DNA of 12,775 bases from Candidatus Doudnabacteria bacterium (lineage in GTDB: Bacteria; Patescibacteriota; Doudnabacteria; UBA920; 2-01-FULL-50-11). Location of the stretch: the NCBI GenBank assembly GCA_016205055.1, contig JACQJK010000106.1:1-12775 (forward strand), read 5' to 3'. This document shows positions 1-6,283 of this stretch, piece by piece. Within the stretch, counting starts at the first letter, position 1, and every line of letters begins with the position of its first letter. The notes beneath the pieces were generated by a model. That model was not told the DNA's origin, did not search any database, and saw only the letters and a list, made by a program, of their open reading frames with translations. The translations under genes and the position numbers were made by a program.

Positions 1-214
1 CAGTAATAACGACGGTTTCACCAAATTTTACGAATATAAATGGAATAAGAAATACATAAAAAAGCGCTAAACCAGTAGCCCATAAAAGAGTGTGAGTCTG
101 CTCTCTGTGATGCCTTAACCAGTCATACGCGAGATAAATGCTGCAAATCAAGCCGGATCCTACACCGACGAGGCCTAAGTAATTTTCTATACTCCATTCA
201 GAAAACGAAATCAT
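1..214 (-). CDS. Membrane protein, N-terminal part only (runs off left edge)
   Basis: An open minus-strand frame starts with ATG at 214 and continues to the window edge without a stop, giving 71 residues that begin MISFSEWSIENYLGLVGVGS. Two hydrophobic stretches look like membrane helices: about residues 14-30 (ending ICSIYLAY) and about residues 45-63 (LLWATGLALFYVFLIPFIFV). A short charged loop, DWLRHHREQ, separates them. No Shine-Dalgarno lies ahead of the ATG, but an extended -10-like sequence, TGCTACACT, sits about 14 bases upstream, so a short leader is possible. The tRNA-Gln lies about 130 bases upstream on the same strand. The family is not recognisable from this fragment. Coding status is inferred from the open frame and helix pattern. 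Confidence 0.6.
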   Translation of the reverse strand, partial: MISFSEWSIENYLGLVGVGSGLICSIYLAYDWLRHHREQTHTLLWATGLALFYVFLIPFIFVKFGETVVIT

Positions 215-341
215 AGCTGTTACATTAAAGTGTAGCACAAATAGAGAAACTACCTACTATTTTTCGAGCTATCTTTTCAAAAGTTCTAACTCCACGACAG
301 GGAGTAAAATAATCATTACAAAATAAGACTATTCTTCGATG

Positions 342-412
342 CTGCCAGGGATGGATTCGAACCATCATTAGTGGATCCAGAGTCCACCGTCCTACCATTA
401 GACGACCTGGCA
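342..412 (-). tRNA. tRNA-Gln, anticodon CTG
   Basis: The reverse complement folds into a complete 71-nt cloverleaf. The acceptor stem is TGCCAGG paired with CCTGGCA. The D arm contains GTCTAATGGTAGGAC. The anticodon stem GTGGA/TCCAC encloses the loop CTCTGGA, which gives anticodon CTG and reads CAG (glutamine). The T arm is GATGG-TTCGAAT-CCATC. The first pair is U1-A72 and the discriminator base is G, both known features of bacterial glutamine tRNAs. The 3' CCA is not encoded, so it must be added after transcription. The CTG anticodon reads mainly CAG, so a second tRNA-Gln for CAA is expected elsewhere. Confidence 0.95.
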
Positions 413-426
413 ATGTTCCTTATTTA

Positions 427-462
427 CCCCGTAGGTGTCGCGTTAGGCGGACACCTACGGGG
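427..462. repeat. Perfect 13-bp inverted repeat just upstream of tRNA-Gln
   Basis: CCCCGTAGGTGTC (427-439) is the exact reverse complement of GACACCTACGGGG (450-462), with a 10-base spacer. It begins 15 bases upstream of the tRNA 5' end. No T-run follows on either strand, so it is not a standard terminator. It resembles the dispersed palindromic units seen elsewhere in this window. Confidence 0.8.
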
Positions 463-473
463 CCACTTGCTTG

Positions 474-499
474 CCCGCCAAAGCTTGAGCGTCGGCGGG
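474..499. repeat. Imperfect 11-bp inverted repeat
   Basis: Arms at 474-484 and 489-499 pair at 9 of 11 positions around a TTGA loop; the outer six pairs are CCCGCC/GGCGGG. It lies 11 bases beyond the perfect inverted repeat at 427-462, so the two form a cluster of palindromes in the gap between the tRNA and the next promoter. Confidence 0.6.
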
Positions 500-573
500 G
501 CTACACCCCAATGATTTGAGAACGCGCGAGTAAAAGTTTTTGCGATTGGAATCGTAACATTTTTTTCACTGTC

Positions 574-602
574 TTGCAATTGTTTGAGGTATGTGTTATA
601 AT
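574..602 (+). promoter_or_regulatory. Near-consensus sigma70-type promoter for the CAP-protein gene
   Basis: TTGCAA (574-579) and a perfect TATAAT (597-602) are separated by exactly 17 bases. The bases ahead of the -10 (TGT then TATAAT) also make an extended -10. Transcription should begin near 609, giving a leader of about 185 bases before the CAP-protein start at 795. The leader contains one possible 40-codon ORF (662-784). Confidence 0.75.
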
Positions 603-661
603 TGGAGCACTGTCGAAATTTCAAGGGTTTGCGACACAAAAAACAGAAAACAAAATTCACA

Positions 662-784
662 ATGGCTGCTCAATTGATCTCTTCTTTTTTGAGAAGTTAC
701 AAGGTTTTCCTTAGCTATTCGGTTGTCGTGCATTATCGCTTCACCAAAAAAGCGGAACAGCTGATCGAGAAGATCGACTTCTAA
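662..784 (+). CDS. Possible small protein (40 aa) in the leader of the CAP gene
   Basis: An ATG at 662 opens a 40-codon frame, MAAQLISSFLRSYKVFLSYS onward, ending TAA at 784, ten bases before the next start. A TTG at 602 would extend it, but that lies inside the -10 box and ahead of the predicted transcript start, so ATG 662 is the only sensible start. There is no Shine-Dalgarno; the bases ahead are A-rich. The frame uses ordinary codons and ends in a basic/acidic helix-like tail (FTKKAEQLIEKIDF). It may be a real small protein, an upstream ORF influencing the CAP gene, or chance. I do not recognise it. Confidence 0.35.
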   Translation: MAAQLISSFLRSYKVFLSYSVVVHYRFTKKAEQLIEKIDF

Positions 785-794
785 AACTCCACCA

Positions 795-2348
795 ATGTCG
801 GTTGCGCTTTCCACTCATCCTGTTTTTGGTTTTTCTTTGCACCGTTCTGTGCACCGACACCTGCGGGATCACTTTATCCCGCACGAAGGCAATGACCACA
901 AGCCGCACGTCTTGCACCACCGCGCGCTTTTTTTATACAGCGTGTTGTTGGTGCTGGTGAAGCTTACGGTTTTGGCCGGGCCGATTTTGCTCCCTTATAA
1001 CTTTGTTGATTCTTCCGCAGTCACGGCGGAAAACATCGTTTCCTTAACCAATCAGTCCCGTAAAGATTATGGCGTGCCCCCATTGGCGGTTTCGCCCAAA
1101 TTGTCCGTGGCCGCCATGAACAAAGCCCGCGACATGATGAGCAAAGGATATTTTGCTCATTTTTCGCCGGAAGGCGTCAGTCCGTGGTTTTGGATCAGCG
1201 AAGAGGGTTACCAGTATGCTTATGCCGGCGAGAACCTGGCCATTCGTTTTACCTCGGCCGAGGGAGTGAACGAGGCGTGGCTTGCGTCGCCGGCGCACCG
1301 CGCGAATATTTTGTCCAAAGATTTTTTGGAAATCGGCGCGGCGGTCCTAACCGATAATTTTGGCAGTGAAGGATCGGCGACCTTGGTCGTGCAGATGTTC
1401 GGCGCACCGGCTAGAGTCGCAACAGTCGCTCAACCGACGCCGGCCGTGGAAACGCCGTCAGCGCCCGAACCGCTGCCAGTTCCGGCGAAACCGAGTGTTG
1501 CCCAAAGTGCGCCGGCGCCGGTTGCGCCTAAACCCGATCTGCCGACGCCGCAAATTTTGTTTCCGCTGGCCGACTCTTTTGTCAATCGCTCGGCGTTTAA
1601 AATTATCGGGCGCGCAGGCGGCGGCGATCTGGCGCGAGTTTTTGTTGACGACAACCTTTTGGCGGAGACGGCTATTATTTCAACGAGCCAATTTGAATAC
1701 TTGATAGAAGAGGGTCAAGCGTTAGCAGACGGGGGTCATTCGGTAGCGGCGCAGGTTAAAACGCGAGACGGACAAGTGGGGCGAAAATCGGAAAGTGTGG
1801 CGTTTTCGGTTGACACAAACCCTCCCGAAATTTTCCCGGAAAAGTTTTTCTTGACTGCAAATCAAAATCAAAAACGGCATTACCAACTTACCATCGAGGT
1901 TTCAGAGGATTCGGTGCGCACTTTGGCTTTGATCGGCAAGGATTCTGGCGCTTTGGAAAAAACCCCCACAGGCATCTGGGCGGGAGAACTGACCGTTTTT
2001 GAAGAGTTACAAGGCAAAAACCTCCCGATTGAAATTTACGTGCAGGATTTGGCCGGCAACGAGCGCAAAACTCGCGTGGGCTGGCTGTCCGACGGGAGCG
2101 TTATGGGCGTGTTTAACTTTGTCCAGCCGGAAAAGCACGGGAAGGAAGTTTCGCTTGCTTTGCTGAACGGGTTGGTAACTTTGGAAAATCCTCAAAAAGC
2201 GGCCCAGAATTTTTATCTTTACTTCGCTGTCTTTTTATCAGCGGCTTTGATTTTAAAAATCGCAGTCAAACGCCACGTTCAACATCCCAAAACCATTGCC
2301 GGCGGGGCGGGCGTGATTATGCTAGCTTTGATACTCTTTGCTTTTTAA
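795..2348 (+). CDS. Membrane-anchored CAP/SCP-domain (YkwD-like) protein with Ig-like domains
   Basis: This is a 517-residue envelope protein. Residues 1-42 are cytoplasmic and very His-rich (ten His), including FIPHEGNDHKPH. A membrane helix follows at about 44-66. The CAP domain spans about 76-205: YFAHFSP (His122), AGENLA (Glu146) and SPAHRANIL (His168) are the conserved CAP cavity residues. A Pro/Ala linker (about 210-252) leads to two probable beta-sandwich (Ig/cadherin-like) regions, about 252-340 and 345-430. Two hydrophobic segments end the chain, about 473-491 and 501-517. Bacterial CAP proteins of this type are usually exported and their role is largely unknown; binding or cleavage of wall or surface material is only a guess. 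ATG 795 is used because the His-rich start is part of the protein; it has no Shine-Dalgarno. A strong promoter (574-602) and a terminator (2367-2396) make it look like its own unit. Confidence 0.9.
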   Translation: MSVALSTHPVFGFSLHRSVHRHLRDHFIPHEGNDHKPHVLHHRALFLYSVLLVLVKLTVLAGPILLPYNFVDSSAVTAENIVSLTNQSRKDYGVPPLAVSPKLSVAAMNKARDMMSKGYFAHFSPEGVSPWFWISEEGYQYAYAGENLAIRFTSAEGVNEAWLASPAHRANILSKDFLEIGAAVLTDNFGSEGSATLVVQMFGAPARVATVAQPTPAVETPSAPEPLPVPAKPSVAQSAPAPVAPKPDLPTPQILFPLADSFVNRSAFKIIGRAGGGDLARVFVDDNLLAETAIISTSQFEYLIEEGQALADGGHSVAAQVKTRDGQVGRKSESVAFSVDTNPPEIFPEKFFLTANQNQKRHYQLTIEVSEDSVRTLALIGKDSGALEKTPTGIWAGELTVFEELQGKNLPIEIYVQDLAGNERKTRVGWLSDGSVMGVFNFVQPEKHGKEVSLALLNGLVTLENPQKAAQNFYLYFAVFLSAALILKIAVKRHVQHPKTIAGGAGVIMLALILFAF

Positions 2349-2366
2349 GCAGGTTTTCACGCAAGG

Positions 2367-2396
2367 AAGCACTTAGGGCGCCCGGAGCGCTTTTTT
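2367..2396 (+). terminator. Probable rho-independent terminator after the CAP gene
   Basis: AAGCACTT (2367-2374) pairs with GAGCGCTT with one mismatch and one G-T wobble. The GC-rich loop AGGGCGCCCG lies between the arms, and a run of six T (2391-2396) follows. It lies 19 bases after the CAP stop codon and ahead of obg. Confidence 0.6.
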
Positions 2397-2433
2397 AGTT
2401 TGAATAAAAAGGTTAGAATGAAGGCAATCAAGT

Positions 2434-3408
2434 ATGCTCATCGACGAAGTGCGAATTAAAGTCAAAGGCGGCGACGGCGGCAATGGGATCGCCTCTTTTA
2501 AAAACGCCAAAATGGAGCAAGGCCCCACCGGCGGCGACGGCGGCAGCGGCGGCGACGTTTTTTTGGAAGGAGTTTCCGATTTGCTTGCCTTGCGTCAGTT
2601 CCGACACAAAAAAAACTTTAGCGGCAAGTCCGGGGAAAACGGAAGCAATCGCCGCCAAGACGGCGCCGGGGGAGAGGATTTGATTTTGAAAGTTCCGGTG
2701 GGGACCGTGGCGCACAACCTGGATTTAAAAGAAGACTACGAAATTACCAAAGTCGGCGAGCGTTTGTTGATTGCCCACGGGGCCCGAGGCGGCCACGGCA
2801 ATTTTTACTTTCGCTCGTCCACCAACATTACACCCAGGCAGTTTGAGTACGGGCATAAGGCCCGAGAGTTTTCTTTTCAGTTTGAACTAAAGTTGATCGC
2901 CGACGTCGGCTTTATCGGTTTGCCCAACGTGGGCAAGTCGAGTTTGCTAAATGCTTTGACGCGCGCGCAAAGCAAAGTCGCCAATTATCACTTTACCACG
3001 CTGGAGCCGTATTTGGGGGCGTATTACGATTTGATCTTGGCTGATATTCCCGGGCTTATCGAAGGGGCGTCGGGCGGGCGGGGACTGGGCGTGAAGTTTT
3101 TGCGGCACGTGGCGCGGTGCACGGCGCTGTTTCATCTGATTTCCTGCGAATCCTCCGATCCCGCCGCTGATTATCAGGTGGTGCGGTCGGAACTGGAAAA
3201 ATTTGATCCCGAGCTTGTAAAAAAATCGGAATATCTGTTTTTAACTAAAACTGATCTAGTCGGCAGGGCGGAAGCTGAAAAGAAACTGAAGCTGCTCGAG
3301 CGAATCAATCCCGATAGTTTTGGCTTGTCGATTCTTGACCCGCACAGTTTGCAAGGAGTAAAAAAAATTCTAAATCAAATAACGCAGGCCAAAATAGCCA
3401 AAGCATGA
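2434..3408 (+). CDS. obg: Obg/CgtA family ribosome-associated GTPase
   Basis: This is a 324-residue Obg GTPase, a P-loop protein that acts in maturation of the large ribosomal subunit. Residues 1-157 form the glycine-rich Obg fold, with repeated GGDGG motifs (GGDGGNG at 12-18, GGDGGSGGD at 33-41). The G domain follows: G1 GLPNVGKSS (162-170), the TTLEP switch region (188-192), G3 DIPGLIEG (204-211), G4 TKTD (271-274, with Thr in place of the usual Asn of NKxD), and a weak G5 near LSIL (298-301). It stops soon after the G domain, so the extra C-terminal OCT domain of some Obg proteins is absent. ATG 2434 has AAGG about 9 bases upstream and is the family start (MLIDEVRIKVKGGDGG). Its stop overlaps the next gene's start (ATGA), implying coupled translation. 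Confidence 0.96.
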   Translation: MLIDEVRIKVKGGDGGNGIASFKNAKMEQGPTGGDGGSGGDVFLEGVSDLLALRQFRHKKNFSGKSGENGSNRRQDGAGGEDLILKVPVGTVAHNLDLKEDYEITKVGERLLIAHGARGGHGNFYFRSSTNITPRQFEYGHKAREFSFQFELKLIADVGFIGLPNVGKSSLLNALTRAQSKVANYHFTTLEPYLGAYYDLILADIPGLIEGASGGRGLGVKFLRHVARCTALFHLISCESSDPAADYQVVRSELEKFDPELVKKSEYLFLTKTDLVGRAEAEKKLKLLERINPDSFGLSILDPHSLQGVKKILNQITQAKIAKA

Positions 3409-3620
3409 CGCTATTTTTTACTCATCATGCGCGCAAGCGCGCGCAAAAAAGGAACTTGTCGAAAAGCCGTATTCAATCGGCGTCGCGTTCGGCTCGTAAG
3501 TACCTGGGACGGGGAAAGTATCTGGCAAAAAAATCTGCCGGCAGCCGGACCACGAGCGTGGTTTTTGCCATAACCAAACAGGGCAAAAAAATTATCACCA
3601 CTTGGCGCGATCGCGCCTGA
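3405..3620 (+). CDS. Small basic protein, DUF4258-like
   Basis: A 71-residue basic protein whose ATG overlaps the obg stop by four bases (ATGA), typical of translational coupling in an operon. It reads FTHHARKRAQKR at the start, then a central Arg/Ser/Lys-rich segment, then VVFAITKQGKKIITTWR. The order 'H-A-xx-R-xx-x-R ... V-x-x-x-x-K-x-I-I-T-x-W' matches the DUF4258 family, small RelE/ParE-like folds often found beside toxin-antitoxin or phage genes. No antitoxin-like partner lies next to it. Assignment to DUF4258 is from recall of the motif; coding status is supported by the overlap with obg and by the biased composition. A nucleic-acid-binding role is only an inference from charge. Confidence 0.65.
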   Translation: MTLFFTHHARKRAQKRNLSKSRIQSASRSARKYLGRGKYLAKKSAGSRTTSVVFAITKQGKKIITTWRDRA

Positions 3621-3942
3621 AGCGGCGAAGGTGTAGAGCGATTTTCGGCCAGCATTGTGGTTCGACGAAGTTTTTATGATTAGCCCTTCTTTCGCCATAA
3701 AGTTGATGATCGTGTAGTTCTTGGTAAAAGTAGAGAGGACCCCGGAAAAGTTATCCGCCTCCGCCTGCCACCACAAGCGTAAGCTTGGGGATGTCGTCTT
3801 CGCAGAGACATCCCGTTGCTTGCAGTGGCAAGGCATTGCGAGGAGAGTGTCTTTCAGAGCGTTGGCAAGAATGGCTGTCAGCTTGGGAGAATTCCGTTGC
3901 GGTACCGCGCCGCTCGACTCCGCCCGAGGCACGGGGCTTCAT
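3621..3942. repeat. Repeat-rich intergenic region, no convincing gene
   Basis: Roughly 320 bases filled with repeated and palindromic units. 3688-3730 is one copy of a 43-bp repeat found again at 12082-12124. CAAGC-GTAA-GCTTG forms a short hairpin at 3774-3787. GGGATGTC (3788-3795) pairs perfectly with GACATCCC (3807-3814). CTTGC-AGTG-GCAAG follows at about 3819-3833, and then a CATTGCGAGGAG unit like dispersed repeats seen in many bacteria. Minus-strand frames are open across much of it (for example 3932 down to 3411), but they run antisense through the small gene after obg and look like shadows or gene remnants. The DUF4012 promoter begins at 3943. Confidence 0.6.
3688..3730 (-). repeat. 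Copy A of a 43-bp dispersed repeat (coding-like on minus strand)
   Basis: Matches 12082-12124 at 38 of 43 positions in the same orientation. On the minus strand the copy encodes FTKNYTIINFMAKE, while the other copy encodes FTKDYTIIKFTAKD. The upstream translation is also alike (a Trp and a Gln-Ala pair at similar distances). It may be a remnant of a duplicated short gene or a mobile unit. Confidence 0.7.
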
Positions 3943-3971
3943 TTGCTAAATTTTCCTAAAATCGCTATGAT
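3943..3971 (+). promoter_or_regulatory. Sigma70-type promoter for the DUF4012-murJ pair
   Basis: TTGCTA (3943-3948) and TATGAT (3966-3971) are spaced by exactly 17 bases. Predicted transcription starts near 3978. This position argues against a TTG start at 3984, which would leave a 6-base leader, and favours ATG 4026 for the DUF4012 protein. Confidence 0.6.
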
Positions 3972-4025
3972 TGGCTGGCAAGTTTGCTATTTTTTGTGAA
4001 CGGAAATCAAAAAAAATTCAATAAG

Positions 4026-6272
4026 ATGTCTGACGTCGTGACAGCGCGCGACCGACGTTGGATGAATGAGGAAAAGCAGGACAACTTTCCGAATTCGCCT
4101 TCGCCGCCAGGCAAATCCTTTATTTCTGAACCTGCACAGAAGGAAGAACATTCTAACATTCTTGAGAATGTCAGAATGTCATTAAAAAGGAGCGGTCTGT
4201 TTTCTCGTCTGTTTTCTGATCTGCTTTTTTTTCCGAAACGGACTGATTTTTTTGGCGCACGCAGGCGAAACTCAAAAGAAATCAACCTGCTGCCGCGACA
4301 GAACAAGGCAAGCGGTGAGTTTTTTTCGTTCCCGAAATTCTCCTGGCGCAGCGTTCCGAAGCTCTTGGAATTTTTAGGCGTCGCTCTCCTGTTTTTGTCT
4401 ATCTTTCCTCTGCTGGCTTCGGTTTCCAAAAATCTTCAAGCGCGCGCATCCGTGCTGGGAGCGGCCACCAGCGCTTACGAGGATTTGCAGCAGGCTCAAG
4501 CCGCTTTTTTTATTTCGGATTTTGACGCGGTCGGTGAAAATTTAAAAGACGCTTACGAGGGTTTTTCCTACGCGCTTGCCAAGATTCAAGACGTCGCGGT
4601 CATCGCCTCAGCACTTCCCCCAGTCAGACAAGCGGAAGAAATTCTTGTAGCGGCGCAAGAAGCGACCTTAGGGCTCCAGCATTTAAACGAGGCGCTGCGC
4701 GCCTTAACTAATTTGCGGTTGGGGCCGGGGGGTTTTGCCGCAAGCGGAGCCGCGATCGATCAGGATTATTTCCGGGCGAGCATCCGCAATCTGGAAAACG
4801 CGGGCAGTTATTTGGTGTCGGCGCACACTCGGCTTTCTCGCATCGACCTTGCTTCTCTCCCTCCCGAATTGCAAGCGGAAATTTCGCAGGTGGAGGGATT
4901 GTTGGACGGTTTGCAGGAGCACATGGGTGAGTTTACCGGTTTAACCGATCTGATGACCGCATTGGTTTCGCCGCAAGAGCGAACTTATTTGCTCCTCTTT
5001 CAGAATTTCCGCGAGTTGCGCGCGACCGGCGGGTTTATCGGCACTTACGGGGTGATGCGAACTCAAGCGGGAAGGATCAATTCTTTAAAAATCGAAACGG
5101 TCTATAACCCCGACGGACAGTTGAAAGAAAATATTGCTCCTCCCGGGCCCCTGCAGCATTTCCTGACTAAACAATGGGCCTTGCGGGACAGTAATTGGTT
5201 TTTTAATTTTCCCGACTCGGCCCGCAAAGCCGCGGAGTTTTTGCTGTTGGAAACGGGAATCGGCGCGGACGGCGTTATTGCCTTTACTCCGCGAATATTT
5301 GAGCGCCTGCTCGCCATCACCGGGCCGGTCGCCCTGCCCAGTTATGGCGTAGCGCTGGACGAGCAGAATTTCGTTGACGTGGTGCAGTACCAGACTTCGG
5401 AAGCGTATGATCAGAAGCTGAATCAGCCCAAACAATTTTTAGCAGATTTTGCGCCGCTGTTGCTGCGTAGAATGGAGAGCTTGGAGGTGACTTCTTGGAT
5501 TAGCGTGATAGAAAAATCCTTAGTGTCTTTGCAAGAAAAAGATTTGTTATTTTATAGTTTCGATTCCGACTTACAGCAAAAATTTTCCAATTTCCACTGG
5601 ACCGGAGAAGTTAGCGCTTGGGACGGTAATTATCTGGCCGTGGTGGCCTCGAACGTCGGGGCGGGGAAAACTGATCAGAATATCAAACAACACATTGTTT
5701 TAAGCACTGAACTGGTCGGAGGGCAATATAAAAACGAGTTGACGATTTTACGCAAACACGAGCCAGGGGCAGAAAAAGAGTTCCCGATTAACGTCAGTTA
5801 CTTGCGCGTGTTTGCGCCGGAGGGTAGCCAGATTGGCGAAGTTTCAGGTTTTGATCCTCTGCTTTATTATCCCGCCGAAGTTGCCGGCGCGATGGTTGAC
5901 CCTGATCTTGCCGCGATTGATAAAACCGGCGTGCTTTATCCGTCCATGAACGCGCAAGCGACCCGAGAGCACGGCAAAACCGTGTTCGCCGGCTGGGTGG
6001 TGTTGGCGCCGGGGCAGGAGCGGGAAATAAAGATCTTTTACACAAGCCCGGCTGCCGAGGCAAGCATGACTGATCCGGGAGTTTACAAGCTGTTGATCCA
6101 AAAACAGCCGGGTTCCCCGGCGACGGAGTTAGACACGGCCTTTATCCTTCCAGCCGGCACCGCCGCGTTGCGCCATTCCGATGAGATTCAGGCGGACGAG
6201 GGTCGTTTGGTTTTTTCCAGCGACCTAAAATCCGATCAATCCTGGGCGGCGGTTTTTGGCGTTCCGCGCTAA
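4026..6272 (+). CDS. DUF4012 domain membrane protein
   Basis: From ATG 4026 this is a 748-residue protein; the frame is open to TTG 3984 (762 aa), but the promoter at 3943-3971 makes the later start more likely. Residues 1-110 are polar, low-complexity and probably cytoplasmic. One membrane helix lies at about 113-133 (LLEFLGVALLFLSIFPLLAS). A helical region of about 140-310 follows, then the DUF4012 core: YLLLFQN-FRELRATGGFIGTYG (about 321-342), RDSNWFFNFPDSARKA (about 387-402), GVIAFTP (about 416-422) and a SNVGAGKTDQNIKQ element (about 542-555). DUF4012 proteins are frequent in Patescibacteria and some Gram-positives, anchored with the domain outside; a surface role near cell-wall or exopolysaccharide genes has been suggested from context only. 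murJ follows after 11 bases, so the two are probably co-transcribed. An unusual double-repeat palindrome (4147-4180) lies in the N-terminal tail. Confidence 0.9.
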   Translation: MSDVVTARDRRWMNEEKQDNFPNSPSPPGKSFISEPAQKEEHSNILENVRMSLKRSGLFSRLFSDLLFFPKRTDFFGARRRNSKEINLLPRQNKASGEFFSFPKFSWRSVPKLLEFLGVALLFLSIFPLLASVSKNLQARASVLGAATSAYEDLQQAQAAFFISDFDAVGENLKDAYEGFSYALAKIQDVAVIASALPPVRQAEEILVAAQEATLGLQHLNEALRALTNLRLGPGGFAASGAAIDQDYFRASIRNLENAGSYLVSAHTRLSRIDLASLPPELQAEISQVEGLLDGLQEHMGEFTGLTDLMTALVSPQERTYLLLFQNFRELRATGGFIGTYGVMRTQAGRINSLKIETVYNPDGQLKENIAPPGPLQHFLTKQWALRDSNWFFNFPDSARKAAEFLLLETGIGADGVIAFTPRIFERLLAITGPVALPSYGVALDEQNFVDVVQYQTSEAYDQKLNQPKQFLADFAPLLLRRMESLEVTSWISVIEKSLVSLQEKDLLFYSFDSDLQQKFSNFHWTGEVSAWDGNYLAVVASNVGAGKTDQNIKQHIVLSTELVGGQYKNELTILRKHEPGAEKEFPINVSYLRVFAPEGSQIGEVSGFDPLLYYPAEVAGAMVDPDLAAIDKTGVLYPSMNAQATREHGKTVFAGWVVLAPGQEREIKIFYTSPAAEASMTDPGVYKLLIQKQPGSPATELDTAFILPAGTAALRHSDEIQADEGRLVFSSDLKSDQSWAAVFGVPR
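4147..4180. repeat. Palindrome built of doubled 8-mers inside the DUF4012 gene
   Basis: The 34 bases read as AACATTCT twice, TG, then AGAATGTC twice. The arms pair at 14 of 16 positions. It lies in frame and encodes the stretch around HSNILENVRMS in the poorly conserved cytoplasmic tail. It could be a captured palindromic insert, or a hairpin or operator near the gene start. Confidence 0.8.
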
Positions 6273-6283
6273 TCATTTTTGAT

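Noticed and set aside
2414..2419. TAGAAT as a -10 box for obg
   Set aside because: There is no -35 beyond a T-run, and the start point would fall within the AAGG ribosome site of obg, so it is not listed as a promoter.
3411..3932. A 173-codon minus-strand frame across 3411-3932
   Set aside because: It runs antisense through the obg-coupled small gene and through repeats. Its composition is erratic, and only the FTKNYTIINF segment matches anything, so it is treated as a repeat or remnant.
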